Shown here piece after piece: positions 48,218-57,626 of a DNA stretch of 64,000 nucleotides; the stretch's first letter is position 1, and each line of letters opens with the position of its first letter. The notes beneath the pieces are model-generated. The model had not been told where the DNA came from. It ran no database searches and saw only the letters and a program-made list of their open reading frames with translations. The position numbers and the translations under genes are program-made. This DNA is from Pandoraea horticolens (lineage in GTDB: Bacteria; Pseudomonadota; Gammaproteobacteria; Burkholderiales; Burkholderiaceae), in contig NZ_CABPSM010000002.1 of assembly GCF_902459555.1 (NCBI RefSeq), forward strand, positions 1 to 64,000. Reading direction: 5' to 3'.

Positions 48218-49309
48218 ATGTCGAACGACAATATTACACTTTCGATTGGCGAGGCTCGGCTATCTGGATGGACAAGATTGCGCGTCACGCGTGGCATTGA
48301 GCGCTTTCCAGGAGACTTTGAACTTGAGATGACGGAATTGTTTCCGGGGCAAGCACAAGATGTAGTGGCTTCGCCTGGCGACAAATGTGTTTTGCAGATC
48401 GGTGGGGAGAGCGTCATCACAGGATATGTGGATCGCGTCGTGCCTAGTATTTCAGCCGAGTCGCACGACATCCGCGTGACCGGTCGTGGAAAGTGTCAGG
48501 ATCTCCTAGACTGCGCCGCAGTTTGGCCGAATGGACAAATGAGCAACGTCAATGCGTACACGATGGCCAAACAACTCGCCGCCGTCTACGACATCGATGT
48601 GATCTGTGATTTGGAAGGTCTATTGATGATCCCGCAGATCAACATCATCCCTGGCGAGTCCACATATGAGGTTGTTGAGCGTACGGCGCGCTACAGTGCG
48701 CTGCTGGTCTACGAAGACCGAAGCGGCAACATGGTGCTTGCGCGCGCAGGCACCGAGGTGATGGCGAGCGGCGTGCAGGAGGGCATTAACATCGAGGCTG
48801 CAACTGCCGAGCGATCGATGGATCAACGCTTTTCGCACGTAACGGCGTTGTTGACTGGCACAAACAACATGCAGGATCTGACGTCGATCACTGCCCCTCA
48901 TTTCACAGCTACTGACCCTAACGTTCCTCGTCGCCGTGAGCGCGTCATCTTCGCCGAGGCTGGTGAGCTTGGATGGGAAGTTGGCAAGCAGCGGGCCTTG
49001 TGGGAGGTGGCTTGGCGCCGCGGGCGCGCTGAGGTGATCCACGTCACCGTCGACAATTGGCGGGACGTGGAGGGAAACCTGTGGGAGCCGAATAAGCTCA
49101 TCGACGTGTTGATTCCCAGCCTGAAGGTGTCGGGTGATCAAGCGGGCACTGTCCCGCAACGCCTGATGATTGCCGAGGTGAGCTATAGCCTCGACGAGTC
49201 TGGAACGCATGCCCAGTTGACGCTGATGCCCCCGGAGGCATTCGAACCCAAGCCAATTTTGCTTTACCCGCAATATGGCGATCTCGTCGGTACGGTGCCA
49301 TTGCGATGA
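48218..49309 (+). CDS. Baseplate hub protein (Mu gpP / late control D family)
   Basis: 363 aa. ITLSIGEARLSGWTRLRVTR, FPGDFELEMTE and VITGYVDRVVPSISAESHDI are characteristic of gpP/gpD hubs, which hold the spike and connect it to the tube. It overlaps the spike gene by 4 bases. Confidence 0.94.
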   Translation: MSNDNITLSIGEARLSGWTRLRVTRGIERFPGDFELEMTELFPGQAQDVVASPGDKCVLQIGGESVITGYVDRVVPSISAESHDIRVTGRGKCQDLLDCAAVWPNGQMSNVNAYTMAKQLAAVYDIDVICDLEGLLMIPQINIIPGESTYEVVERTARYSALLVYEDRSGNMVLARAGTEVMASGVQEGINIEAATAERSMDQRFSHVTALLTGTNNMQDLTSITAPHFTATDPNVPRRRERVIFAEAGELGWEVGKQRALWEVAWRRGRAEVIHVTVDNWRDVEGNLWEPNKLIDVLIPSLKVSGDQAGTVPQRLMIAEVSYSLDESGTHAQLTLMPPEAFEPKPILLYPQYGDLVGTVPLR

Positions 49310-49935
49310 CACGAGACCTTGATGTGGGGCCGGTGCAGCGAGTGGTTCGCCGCGCGCTAACTGCGTTCGCGCGAGCACTGATATCTGCTGTGAACGACTC
49401 AGGTGGGGTACAGGTTGTCCAAATCGCCCTCAGCTCGACAGAGGTGCGCGACGGAACACCGCGTATTGCAGAGTTCGGCTTCTCGTCGAATCCGCCGGCT
49501 GGTTCCGACGGTGTGGTTGCATTTCTAGGTGGGGATAGAACAAAGGGCATTGTGATCGGGACTGGTCACCAACCGTCGAGACCGAAAGGACTAAAGCCGG
49601 GCGAATCTATCCTTCACAGCGAAGATGGGAAGTCAGTCTATCTGACGGCCGACGGCGGGATCGTCGTGGAAGCTAAGGGGCAGCCGGTCGTGGTCAATGA
49701 CGCGTCAGACGTCACCTGGAATTGCTCCGGCAAGTTCAAATTGATAGCACCGGGCGGTGTTGAATTCGATACTCCGCTGGTGAAATCGACAGGCAACATG
49801 CAAGACAACTTCCAGAGCAACCCACACACCCTTGCGGATATGCGGCAGATCTCGAACGAGCATGACCATCTCGTTAAGGGCGTGCAAATCGGGTCGTCCG
49901 ACGTGACGAGCGATCCGCCAAACCAACAGCAGTAG
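49306..49935 (+). CDS. Baseplate spike protein (Mu gp45 / gpV family)
   Basis: 209 aa. VRRALTAFARALISAVNDSG then VDV-like beta stretches (EDGKSVYLTADGGIVVEAKG) and a tail EHDHLVKGVQIGSSDV are typical of gp45 spikes. The C-terminal beta-helix should pierce the outer membrane. Confidence 0.9.
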   Translation: MTRDLDVGPVQRVVRRALTAFARALISAVNDSGGVQVVQIALSSTEVRDGTPRIAEFGFSSNPPAGSDGVVAFLGGDRTKGIVIGTGHQPSRPKGLKPGESILHSEDGKSVYLTADGGIVVEAKGQPVVVNDASDVTWNCSGKFKLIAPGGVEFDTPLVKSTGNMQDNFQSNPHTLADMRQISNEHDHLVKGVQIGSSDVTSDPPNQQQ

Positions 49936-49956
49936 AAGCTGCCCGTTTCGATATAC

Positions 49957-49983
49957 AAGCCTCCCTCGCGGAGGCTTTTTTGT
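49957..49983 (+). terminator. Intrinsic terminator after the spike gene
   Basis: AAGCCTCCCTCGCGGAGGCTT then TTTTG. Confidence 0.88.
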
Positions 49984-49992
49984 TTGGTACGC

Positions 49993-50436
49993 ATGGATAC
50001 CTCAACCGTTTGGGACGCTTCAGCAAACCGAGGCGATTGGGTTCTTGATGGCGCCGCGCTCGGGACGGGAAACGATGTCACAACGGCCCTCCTGATCAGT
50101 CTTTTCACTGATCGTATGGCCGATGTGGACGACATCATTCCCGACGGCACAACGGACCCGCGCGGCTGGTGGGGCGATGACGTCGTTGCAGGCCCGATCG
50201 GGTCTCGGATGTGGCTCATCGTCAGAGAGAAGCAGACCAAAGAAACGCTGCAGCGGGCTTATGACTACATCGTTGAGGCCATTCAATGGATGATCGACGA
50301 CAAGGTGGTGGCCCGGTTCGACATAAACGTGTCGTGGATCAAAAGGGGGCAGTTAGGTGCCCAGATCACGGCGTACAAGCAGGATGGCTCGATTGTGCCG
50401 AATACGTTCACTTGGGCTTGGCAGGGGAATGACTGA
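49993..50436 (+). CDS. Baseplate protein gp46-like
   Basis: 147 aa from the ATG at 49993. TALLISLFTDRMADVDDIIP, DPRGWWGDDV and GSRMWLIVREKQTKETLQRA match Mu gp46 (phage GP46 family), a baseplate wedge component. It ends at the ATG of gp47. Confidence 0.92.
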   Translation: MDTSTVWDASANRGDWVLDGAALGTGNDVTTALLISLFTDRMADVDDIIPDGTTDPRGWWGDDVVAGPIGSRMWLIVREKQTKETLQRAYDYIVEAIQWMIDDKVVARFDINVSWIKRGQLGAQITAYKQDGSIVPNTFTWAWQGND

Positions 50437-51548
50437 TGCCGTATCAACGACCCACACTCACCGAGCTTCAACAGCAGGTCGCGTCAGACATCGCGTCCAG
50501 CGTGCCGGGATCCGACCCGTTGCTACGGTTCGCTAACCTGAAGGTTACCGGGCGTGCTCAAGCGGGCCTTGCACACCTCCACTACGGATACATCGACTAC
50601 ATCGCCAAACAGGCGGTTCCGTGGACGTCTACGGGTGAATATCTGGCGGGATGGGGGGCGTTGCGCAATACATTTCAGAAGTCGCCAACCGCAGCGTCAG
50701 GAATCGTGCCGTTCTCGGGAGTTCCGGGCACCTTAATCCTCGCTGGCTCATCCGGCGCGCGGGGAGACGGAGTCACCTACACCTCGCAAACCGACGCAAC
50801 CGTTCAAGCGAATGGAATTGCCACCGTTTCGTTCATTGCCGATCAGGTCGGTGCGGTAGGGAACTGCGGTGCCGGAACCATCATAACGCTTGGTGTTGCT
50901 ATTCCAGGGGTGCAAAGCAGCGGGACTGCCTCGTCTGCGTTCACTGGGGGCGCCGATGCTGAGAAAGAGGACGACTTCAGCGAGCGCGTGATGGGCGCCT
51001 TTCAGGCGACACCTCAAGGCGGTGCCGCCGGTGACTATTCGACGTGGGCCCTCGACGTGCCAGGCATCACTCGCGCATGGGTGGTTCGAAACGGCTTCGG
51101 TGCCGGCACAGTTGTCGTGTACGTAATGCTTGATGATGCGCAGGCGGCCCATGGCGGGTTCCCGCAAGGAAGTGACGGGGTGGCAGCTGGTGACCAGTCT
51201 AGGGGCGTCGAGGCGTCGGGTGATCAGCTCATCGTGGCCAATGCAATCTTTCCTTTGCAGCCAGTGACTGCGCTTGTTTATGTCTGTTCGCCTATTCCCA
51301 ACGCGATCAATTTCACGATTACTGGATTGTCCTCGGCATCCGATGCCACCAGGTCTGCAATCTCGGCGGCCATCGTCGGGGTGTTTCGCTCGAATGGTGC
51401 TCCAGGTGGAACGATCGATATGTCCGATATCAACTCGGCGATCGGATCAATACCGGGGACGAGCGGTTTCGTCATCACCAGTCCAGCTGGCAACATCACC
51501 AACACGACTGGGCAACTTCCAACTCTCGGAACAATTGCATATCCGTAA
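50436..51548 (+). CDS. Baseplate wedge protein J-like (Mu gp47)
   Basis: 370 aa. PYQRPTLTELQQQVASDIAS, AGWGALRNTFQKSPTAASG and RVMGAFQATPQGGAAGDYST are the baseplate J signature. It forms the wedges that link hub and fibers. Confidence 0.94.
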   Translation: MPYQRPTLTELQQQVASDIASSVPGSDPLLRFANLKVTGRAQAGLAHLHYGYIDYIAKQAVPWTSTGEYLAGWGALRNTFQKSPTAASGIVPFSGVPGTLILAGSSGARGDGVTYTSQTDATVQANGIATVSFIADQVGAVGNCGAGTIITLGVAIPGVQSSGTASSAFTGGADAEKEDDFSERVMGAFQATPQGGAAGDYSTWALDVPGITRAWVVRNGFGAGTVVVYVMLDDAQAAHGGFPQGSDGVAAGDQSRGVEASGDQLIVANAIFPLQPVTALVYVCSPIPNAINFTITGLSSASDATRSAISAAIVGVFRSNGAPGGTIDMSDINSAIGSIPGTSGFVITSPAGNITNTTGQLPTLGTIAYP

Positions 51549-51556
51549 GGAGCGCG

Positions 51557-52153
51557 ATGTCTGTACCAGCACTCACTTCCGACGATTATCTCCATGCGTT
51601 CCAAGGACTTATGCCGCGCGGCGCAGTTTGGCCACGGGATCCGGATGCGCTTCAAACGAAAGTGTTCCGTGGGCTGAATTCGGTCTATGCCCAGAATACC
51701 GCGCGGGCCAACAATCTGTTGATCGATGCATTTCCCGGCACTGCCTTCGAACTTCTTCCTGAGTGGGAAGAAACGCTAGGGCTGCCGGATCCCTGTGCCG
51801 GAGTTTCGCCGACGATAGAAGCGCGCCGAGCCCAGGTTGTGGCTCGCCTAGCAGCGGTGGGAGGCCAATCCATCGCGTACTTCACGCAGTTGGCGGAGAA
51901 CCTCGGGTATTCGATCACGATCACCCAGTTCACGCCGTTTGTTCTAGGCCAGGCTTCTTTCGGCGCTGCGCTAAACGGGCCGGATTGGGCGTTTGCCTGG
52001 CAGGTCAACGCGCCTTCATATTCGATTAGATATTTCGCGTTCGACGCGGGATCTTTCGGCGAGCCATTTGCGTCGTGGAGCAACAACGTTCTTCAGTGTG
52101 AGATCTCGGCGTACGCGCCGGCTCACACCATTCCCCTGTTCAACTACAACTGA
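51557..52153 (+). CDS. Tail protein gp48-like (YmfQ/DUF2313)
   Basis: 198 aa. DDYLHAFQGLMPRGAVWPRD, DAFPGTAFELLPEWEETLGL PD and CEISAYAPAHTIPLFNY are typical of the Mu gp48/YmfQ family that joins baseplate and fiber. Confidence 0.92.
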   Translation: MSVPALTSDDYLHAFQGLMPRGAVWPRDPDALQTKVFRGLNSVYAQNTARANNLLIDAFPGTAFELLPEWEETLGLPDPCAGVSPTIEARRAQVVARLAAVGGQSIAYFTQLAENLGYSITITQFTPFVLGQASFGAALNGPDWAFAWQVNAPSYSIRYFAFDAGSFGEPFASWSNNVLQCEISAYAPAHTIPLFNYN

Positions 52154-52163
52154 CCACATCGAC

Positions 52164-53498
52164 ATGGATCGACTGATCGCGCAATACACGGTCCCGGTAG
52201 GTAGCGGCGATACTGCGCCGGCCACAGGAACACCAGGTCAAGCCACGAGCGGAAATCCGGCCACCAATACGCCAGCAACTCGATTGCCTGCGTACGCTTG
52301 GAATGCACTGCAAGAGGAGTTGATTGCTGTGCTTGCGGGGGCAGGAATAACTCCCGATCGCAATAACAATGCCCAGGTCGTGACGGCAATTCGGCGACTT
52401 GTGCAGTCAAAGACGGTCCTTGCTGATACCGGTGCAGCGAACGCCTATGCAGCTACCAATACACCGGCGCTGACGGCACTTCCAGCCAGTGGTTTCGTTC
52501 AGGTGCTGAGTGTCGCAAATGGAAACACCGGCGCTTCGACTTATGCGGCTGACGGCCTCGCGGCAAAGCCGATTCTCGGTATGGGCCTTGCTCCACTGCA
52601 AGGCGGCGAGATGCCTGCTAAGGGCCTCGCAACGCTGCTTTACATTGTCGCGTCAACCGTCAATAGCGGAAACGGCGCATGGGTTCTCATCGAATGCTCG
52701 GGCGGCGCGCAGCAGATTTCTCCAGGGACTGCCCCACAGCACGCTGTGCAGTTGGGGCAGGTGTCGGGCGTTATTGGTTCGTCGCGCAACCTCGCGATGA
52801 ATGTCGCGACAGCATCGTCCACAGCGACCGTCACGGCGAATGAACTGATCGTTGAAACGTCCCTCGGCGGCCTACGCTATTGCCTCGCCGCATTCAGCAA
52901 GTCAATCAATCTTGCAACGACGGGGGCTGGTGGCATGGACGTCGGTAGTGCCCCAGCGTCGGGATTTGTCGGGATCTACGCGATCTACAACCCCACCAGC
53001 GGCACGTCAGCGCTCTTGGCTACCAACGCGACGTCGTCGGCCGTGAGTGAGGTTTATGGGGGCGCCAACATGCCCACCGGATACACCGCTTCCGCCTTGG
53101 TCGCGGTGGTGCCGACGAACGCGAGCGGGCAGATCAGTCCATTGCTGCTTCAGGGGCGCCGAGTGGCGATCATCAACGTGTCGGTGCTGTCAACATCGTC
53201 ACAACCCGCCAGTTTTACTGCATTTTCGATTGCTTCTGCGGTACCGCTGAACGCAATTAACGCATCCGTCCTGCTTCAAGTAAGCAACACGACAAATGCA
53301 GCATCTGAAAGCTACGACGTCTCACCAACATCATCTGGCATCAATAGGGTATCGGTTTCAGGGCAGTCAGTGGGGACCTCTGGGAACACAATATCGACAT
53401 CTGTGGAACTGTCGATAGCCACACCGCAAACGCTCTATTACAAGGGCGGGGGCGGTACTCCGCTACTCGCAGTATCGATCGGCGCCTATAGCTTCTAA
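52164..53498 (+). CDS. Tail fiber protein
   Basis: 444 aa from the ATG at 52164. The N-terminal part (TRLPAYAWNALQEELIAVLA GAGITPD) is the baseplate-attachment segment seen in Burkholderia phage fibers. The C-terminal two thirds are Ser/Thr/Ala-rich beta repeats ending TPLLAVSIGAYSF. It should determine host binding. I found no DGR variable-repeat match in it. Confidence 0.85.
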   Translation: MDRLIAQYTVPVGSGDTAPATGTPGQATSGNPATNTPATRLPAYAWNALQEELIAVLAGAGITPDRNNNAQVVTAIRRLVQSKTVLADTGAANAYAATNTPALTALPASGFVQVLSVANGNTGASTYAADGLAAKPILGMGLAPLQGGEMPAKGLATLLYIVASTVNSGNGAWVLIECSGGAQQISPGTAPQHAVQLGQVSGVIGSSRNLAMNVATASSTATVTANELIVETSLGGLRYCLAAFSKSINLATTGAGGMDVGSAPASGFVGIYAIYNPTSGTSALLATNATSSAVSEVYGGANMPTGYTASALVAVVPTNASGQISPLLLQGRRVAIINVSVLSTSSQPASFTAFSIASAVPLNAINASVLLQVSNTTNAASESYDVSPTSSGINRVSVSGQSVGTSGNTISTSVELSIATPQTLYYKGGGGTPLLAVSIGAYSF

Positions 53499-53518
53499 CG
53501 ACAGGACTTACACTGATC

Positions 53519-53800
53519 ATGCCACAGGAAATCACACTGCAATTTCTTAGCGAAGACAAGAATGTCGCATATGGGGTTCTGTTCGCACCAAACCCTGACG
53601 ATCCGGGGAACAGTTTGTATTACGAGAATACCGACACATCGGACGTAAGGTACGCCGCCTATTACTGGGCTCAAGGCCCGTTGTTCGTACAGCCTCCGCT
53701 TCCGAATCCGGAGATATCACTTTCGGAAGAGGCCTACGCGGCGTACTTCACCCGCCTTTCGTTGGTCGATCAGGCCCGATTCAAGCCCCCCGTCGCATAG
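53519..53800 (+). CDS. Tail fiber-associated small protein
   Basis: 93 aa, aromatic and acidic (YENTDTSDVRYAAYYWAQGP). Placed directly after the fiber gene, where assembly chaperones usually lie. No firm family match. Confidence 0.6.
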   Translation: MPQEITLQFLSEDKNVAYGVLFAPNPDDPGNSLYYENTDTSDVRYAAYYWAQGPLFVQPPLPNPEISLSEEAYAAYFTRLSLVDQARFKPPVA

Positions 53801-53880
53801 GGTTAGGGCCCTTGATAGGCGTGCTTAAACAGGACGCGTGGATTTCGAGATATTAGAGGAAATCGGATAACATTGCGCGC

Positions 53881-55902
53881 ATGAAAAATCCCATTCTGCG
53901 CGGCCCCAGCACCGGTTCAACGTATCGCCCTGACATTGACGGTCTTCGCGCCGTCGCCATACTTTGTGTCGTGATATTTCACGCGTTCCCGGGGAATCTG
54001 CCGGGGGGCTTTGTCGGCGTTGACGTGTTTTTCGTGATATCCGGATTCCTGATTTCTAGGATCATCTTTTCCGGACTGGCTGCGGGAAGCTTCCGGTTTT
54101 CCGAATTCTATGTGCACCGCGTTAAGCGGATCGCGCCTGCGCTCATCGTGGTGCTTGCCTCTTGCTTTGCGCTCGGTTGGTACGTTCTTTTGCCAGACGA
54201 ATTCAGGCAGCTAGGCAAGCACATCGCTGCGGGTTCTGGTTTCGTTGAGAATTTCGTGCTCTGGGGCGAGGCGGGGTATTTCGATAAAGAAACTGCCCTA
54301 AAACCGTTGATGCACCTATGGTCGTTGTCGATCGAGGAGCAGTTCTATATTTTCTACCCGCTACTGGTTTGGGGCGTCTGGCGGATGGGGGCGAACGTCA
54401 TTGGTGTCATCGTCGCACTGGGCTTATGTTCGTTCGCGATTAATCTGGCTGGCGGCGCGTCTCACCCGGGCGCGACGTTCTATTTGCCCCAGTCAAGAGT
54501 ATGGGAACTGATGAGCGGCGCGGTGCTCGCCTATGCGTATGCGCGCAATTGGCGTTGCGTGGTGGCCATTCGCAATAGCAGTTTCCTCGCCGATAGTCTG
54601 TCTGTGCTTGGCATCGGGCTTGTGCTTGGTGTCGCAACGTCGCTTGTCAGAAGCGAGTACTTTCCGGGCTGGCTCGCACTGTTTCCGGTCTTCGGGGCAG
54701 TTCTGTTGATTGCGGCGGGTCCGAAGGCGATGGTGAACCGGTTTGTGCTCTCGAACCGACCCATGGTCTTCGTCGGATTGATCAGCTATCCACTCTACCT
54801 GTGGCATTGGCCGCTCCTGTCGTTCGCGCACATCATTGATGCTCAGGCGCCAACGGGAGCGGTTCGTGACGGTGCGGTCGTGCTCAGCTTTGCCTTGGCT
54901 TGGTTGACGTATCGTTTAGTCGAGCTACCCACTCGATATGGGAGGTTGCCCAAGATACGAGTTGTTTATGCACTCGCCGTTGGGTTGATTGCGGCAATGG
55001 GGCTCGGCGCCAGCGCGCTTCTGAAGGGAGGATACACAACCCGCGAGGCAGCGCTCGCCAATCAGGTGAACAAGTTCGACTATCCATATATTCATTCCTG
55101 TCAGGCCATCACGGGAATGAAGCCAGATGACGATCGCTGCAGTGCCGATCATCTGCCTGTTCCAGCTCCGGGCGTGATCGTGATTGGGGACAGTGTTTCG
55201 AACGCTTACTCTGCGGCGCTCACCGAGTATTCAAGGCTAGATGCGAGCTTTTCGTATTTCCAGTTTGGGCGGGGGGAATGCCCGATGCTTCTCGATTACG
55301 GGCCGATCTTCTGTCGACAGATGATGGAGTACGCGAGAACATACATCGCGGAAACGCCTTCGGTGCATACGGTTGTTCTGGCGTCCAACTGGCCCCTATA
55401 TTTCAACGGTCAAGACTGGCAAGGCGTACGCGAGCGAAAAGAAACGCCAGAACAGTTCGATCGATCGTTCAAGAAGACCGTGGAGTATTACCAATCGCTT
55501 GGAAAGAAGGTCGTGGTCTTCTTTCCGCCTGCCGTCGGTGCAGATCCAAGGGCCTGTGTGGTCAGAGCGTTCACTTTGACCCACCGTTCAATATGCGATC
55601 CAGACGTCACTGTAGCCAAGGCCATCGACGGAAATTACCGTCCGACGCTTGTGCCATATTTGGCTGCAAGGAACGTCGAGACATTTGACCCCTTCCCGGC
55701 CCTATGTGCTGAGGGCCGGTGCAAGATGCTGGACGGTCAGCGGTTGCTCTGGTCTGATGGTGGCCACATGAGTTGGTACGGCGGACAGTATTTGGCAAGG
55801 CATGCCGTCGCGGATCTCCGCCGCGTTTTCGGCGGAACGGGTACCCCGAGCAAGCCCTTGTTGCCTCAAGCAAGCACAGCCGGTCGCATTACCACGAACT
55901 GA
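53881..55902 (+). CDS. O-antigen acyltransferase (Acyltransferase 3 + SGNH)
   Basis: 673 aa. Residues 12-360 form the membrane acyltransferase-3 domain with YRPDIDGLRAVAILCVVIFH, FFVISGFLISRIIF and LMHLWSLSIEEQFYIFYPLL, about ten helices. The C-terminal periplasmic SGNH domain has GVIVIGDSVSNAYS (Ser) and SDGGHMSWYGGQ (Asp/His). Such OafA-type enzymes O-acetylate lipopolysaccharide. Encoded by a prophage after the tail fiber, it is a typical seroconversion gene that would block adsorption of related phages. It has its own leader and terminator. Confidence 0.93.
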   Translation: MKNPILRGPSTGSTYRPDIDGLRAVAILCVVIFHAFPGNLPGGFVGVDVFFVISGFLISRIIFSGLAAGSFRFSEFYVHRVKRIAPALIVVLASCFALGWYVLLPDEFRQLGKHIAAGSGFVENFVLWGEAGYFDKETALKPLMHLWSLSIEEQFYIFYPLLVWGVWRMGANVIGVIVALGLCSFAINLAGGASHPGATFYLPQSRVWELMSGAVLAYAYARNWRCVVAIRNSSFLADSLSVLGIGLVLGVATSLVRSEYFPGWLALFPVFGAVLLIAAGPKAMVNRFVLSNRPMVFVGLISYPLYLWHWPLLSFAHIIDAQAPTGAVRDGAVVLSFALAWLTYRLVELPTRYGRLPKIRVVYALAVGLIAAMGLGASALLKGGYTTREAALANQVNKFDYPYIHSCQAITGMKPDDDRCSADHLPVPAPGVIVIGDSVSNAYSAALTEYSRLDASFSYFQFGRGECPMLLDYGPIFCRQMMEYARTYIAETPSVHTVVLASNWPLYFNGQDWQGVRERKETPEQFDRSFKKTVEYYQSLGKKVVVFFPPAVGADPRACVVRAFTLTHRSICDPDVTVAKAIDGNYRPTLVPYLAARNVETFDPFPALCAEGRCKMLDGQRLLWSDGGHMSWYGGQYLARHAVADLRRVFGGTGTPSKPLLPQASTAGRITTN

Positions 55903-55931
55903 ACCTCAACACGTTACACAGCCAACAATTC

Positions 55932-55958
55932 GAGCCACCTTCAGAGGGTGGCTTTTTT
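55932..55958 (+). terminator. Intrinsic terminator of the acyltransferase gene
   Basis: AGCCACC-TTCAGAG-GGTGGCT then TTTTTC. Confidence 0.88.
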
Positions 55959-55974
55959 CTTTTCTGGAATTGCC

Positions 55975-56505
55975 ATGCCACGAATCGATGCTGCCACAGC
56001 GGGCGGCAGGAACGCGCTCGCCTTTCTCGACGCCCTTGCCGTCAGTGAGCACACGGCACAGGGGCTTGCCAATTCCGATGATGGCTACAACGTCATCGTC
56101 GGCGGCACGCCACAGCGCCCCACGCTCTTCACGAGCTATCAGGACCATCCGCGCATCCTGGTCACCATCCGCGATAAGAACGGCGCACCTCGGATGATCA
56201 ACGGTAAGCCGTTGCAGTCGACGGCAGCGGGGCGGTATCAACTGCTCGCGCGCTACTTCGACGCCTATCGTCCGCTGCTCGGCCTACGCGATTTTTCGCC
56301 GCGCAGCCAAGATTTGATTGCGCTGCGGCAAATCAAGGAGCAGGGCGCCATGCCGGACATCACCGCAGGGCGCATTGCAGTGGCATTCGCCAAATGCCGG
56401 AACATCTGGGCCAGCCTGCCTGGCGCCGGATACGGTCAACACGAAAACACACTCGACGTGCTACTCGCGGCGTACAAGCGCGCGGGCGGCGTCATTGCTT
56501 CGTAA
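55975..56505 (+). CDS. Endolysin (lambda R-like lytic transglycosylase)
   Basis: 176 aa from the ATG at 55975. NALAFLDALAVSEHTAQG (catalytic Glu in SEHT), DGYNVIVGG, LFTSYQDHPR, STAAGRYQLL and NIWASLPGAGYGQ match lambda gpR closely. No signal peptide, so release depends on a holin. It degrades peptidoglycan at the end of infection. Confidence 0.94.
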   Translation: MPRIDAATAGGRNALAFLDALAVSEHTAQGLANSDDGYNVIVGGTPQRPTLFTSYQDHPRILVTIRDKNGAPRMINGKPLQSTAAGRYQLLARYFDAYRPLLGLRDFSPRSQDLIALRQIKEQGAMPDITAGRIAVAFAKCRNIWASLPGAGYGQHENTLDVLLAAYKRAGGVIAS

Positions 56506-56519
56506 CCGGGGAACCATCG

Positions 56520-56816
56520 ATGGATGACCACAAGACTGCCTGGACGATTCTGGGCCTGCTGGTGCTGGGGGCTGCTATGGGATTCGGGAAACTGCTCGTC
56601 AGTGACGAGGTATTGACGTGGCGGCTGATCATCGGCCGCGCGATTCTGGGGGCTGGCGCGTCAATGATCGCCGGCGTGGTGCTGATCCAGATTCCAGACA
56701 TTCCGCCTCTGGCGCTGCTCGGGATCGGCAGTGTGCTGGGTACGGTCGGAGCGCAGTTCATCGAGCTGCAGCTCAAACGTCGGGCTGGCGGCCTCATGCA
56801 CGGCGACAGGGGGTGA
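56520..56816 (+). CDS. Holin
   Basis: 98 aa with three hydrophobic segments (TAWTILGLLVLGAAMGFGKL, LIIGRAILGAGASMIAGVVL, LALLGIGSVLGTVGAQF) and a basic C-terminus. Small size and position after the endolysin support the call. It should form the lethal membrane lesion. Confidence 0.82.
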   Translation: MDDHKTAWTILGLLVLGAAMGFGKLLVSDEVLTWRLIIGRAILGAGASMIAGVVLIQIPDIPPLALLGIGSVLGTVGAQFIELQLKRRAGGLMHGDRG

Positions 56817-56820
56817 TGCC

Positions 56821-57333
56821 ATGTCAGTGACCGACACCCATGAGGAACGCGAGACGCTGGCCGTCGACGTGCTGCTGCCGGGCCATGATCCGCGCGTCAC
56901 GACGCCACTGTTCACGCACAGCCGTTTGACGTTGGTCGAGCGCGAGGGCGGCCGGTGCTTCGTCTGCGGCGGCACCGAGCACGATAGCGGCCATCCGCTC
57001 GAGGCCCATCACCACCCGATCGAGCGCAGCACGGCCAACATGATCGACTGGCCGCGCTTCGCCGACGACTGTCGCGCCGGCGTCTGGGGCGAGCGTGCGC
57101 GCGCATTCGATTGGGACGGCTTCCTGGCCGCCCAGCCGTTCGACCCGTACCGCTTCGTCGACGACATGACCGTCAACGGAATGCTGATCTGCAAAAAGCA
57201 CCACATCGGCAAGGACGCAGGCATTCACGCGATGCCGTTCCCGCTTTGGGTCACCCAGAAATACGCCGTCGCGGGGTATCAGTTCACGCCTGACGAAATC
57301 ATCCACCACCACGAGAAGGACACAACGAAATGA
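56821..57333 (+). CDS. HNH-like zinc-binding protein inside the lysis cassette
   Basis: 170 aa from the ATG at 56821. CFVCGGTEHDSGHPLEAHHH and LICKKHHIGKDAGIHAMPFP form a Cys2-His2 cluster of the HNH endonuclease type. Its position between two membrane lysis genes is unusual. It might be a homing-type passenger or part of packaging. Activity unproven. Confidence 0.72.
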   Translation: MSVTDTHEERETLAVDVLLPGHDPRVTTPLFTHSRLTLVEREGGRCFVCGGTEHDSGHPLEAHHHPIERSTANMIDWPRFADDCRAGVWGERARAFDWDGFLAAQPFDPYRFVDDMTVNGMLICKKHHIGKDAGIHAMPFPLWVTQKYAVAGYQFTPDEIIHHHEKDTTK

Positions 57334-57626
57334 ACATCTTGATGAAAGTGCTGTGTTACGGCGGGTTGCTGCTGGTATGGGGCGTATTCGCATTCCTCGG
57401 CAAGACGCCGGTGGAAGGCTTCATTGCGGCGATCGGGGCAGCTCTGGCTTCGCTCGCGACCACGCATGCCATCGGGGCAAAACAGCCCCAAACCGGCGTG
57501 AGTTTGCTCGGAACGATCGGAGTCAGCGATGCGCCGCCACTTGCTGCGGAAGCTCAATTCCAAACGGCGACGCTGGGCGCGGCGGCTACCGGGCAGCACC
57601 CGGATACGCCAGCGTCAACGCAGTGA
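57330..57626 (+). CDS. Small membrane protein of the lysis cassette
   Basis: 98 aa with two hydrophobic helices (VLCYGGLLLVWGVFAFLG, FIAAIGAALASLATTHAI) and a soluble tail. Could be a second holin, antiholin or i-spanin-like protein. It overlaps neighbours at both ends. Confidence 0.65.
   Translation: MNILMKVLCYGGLLLVWGVFAFLGKTPVEGFIAAIGAALASLATTHAIGAKQPQTGVSLLGTIGVSDAPPLAAEAQFQTATLGAAATGQHPDTPASTQ

Noticed and set aside
52164-53498. Tail fiber as a fourth DGR target
   Set aside because: No stretch matches the constant flanks of TR (TACGCTTGG ... AAGAGCTACGAG).
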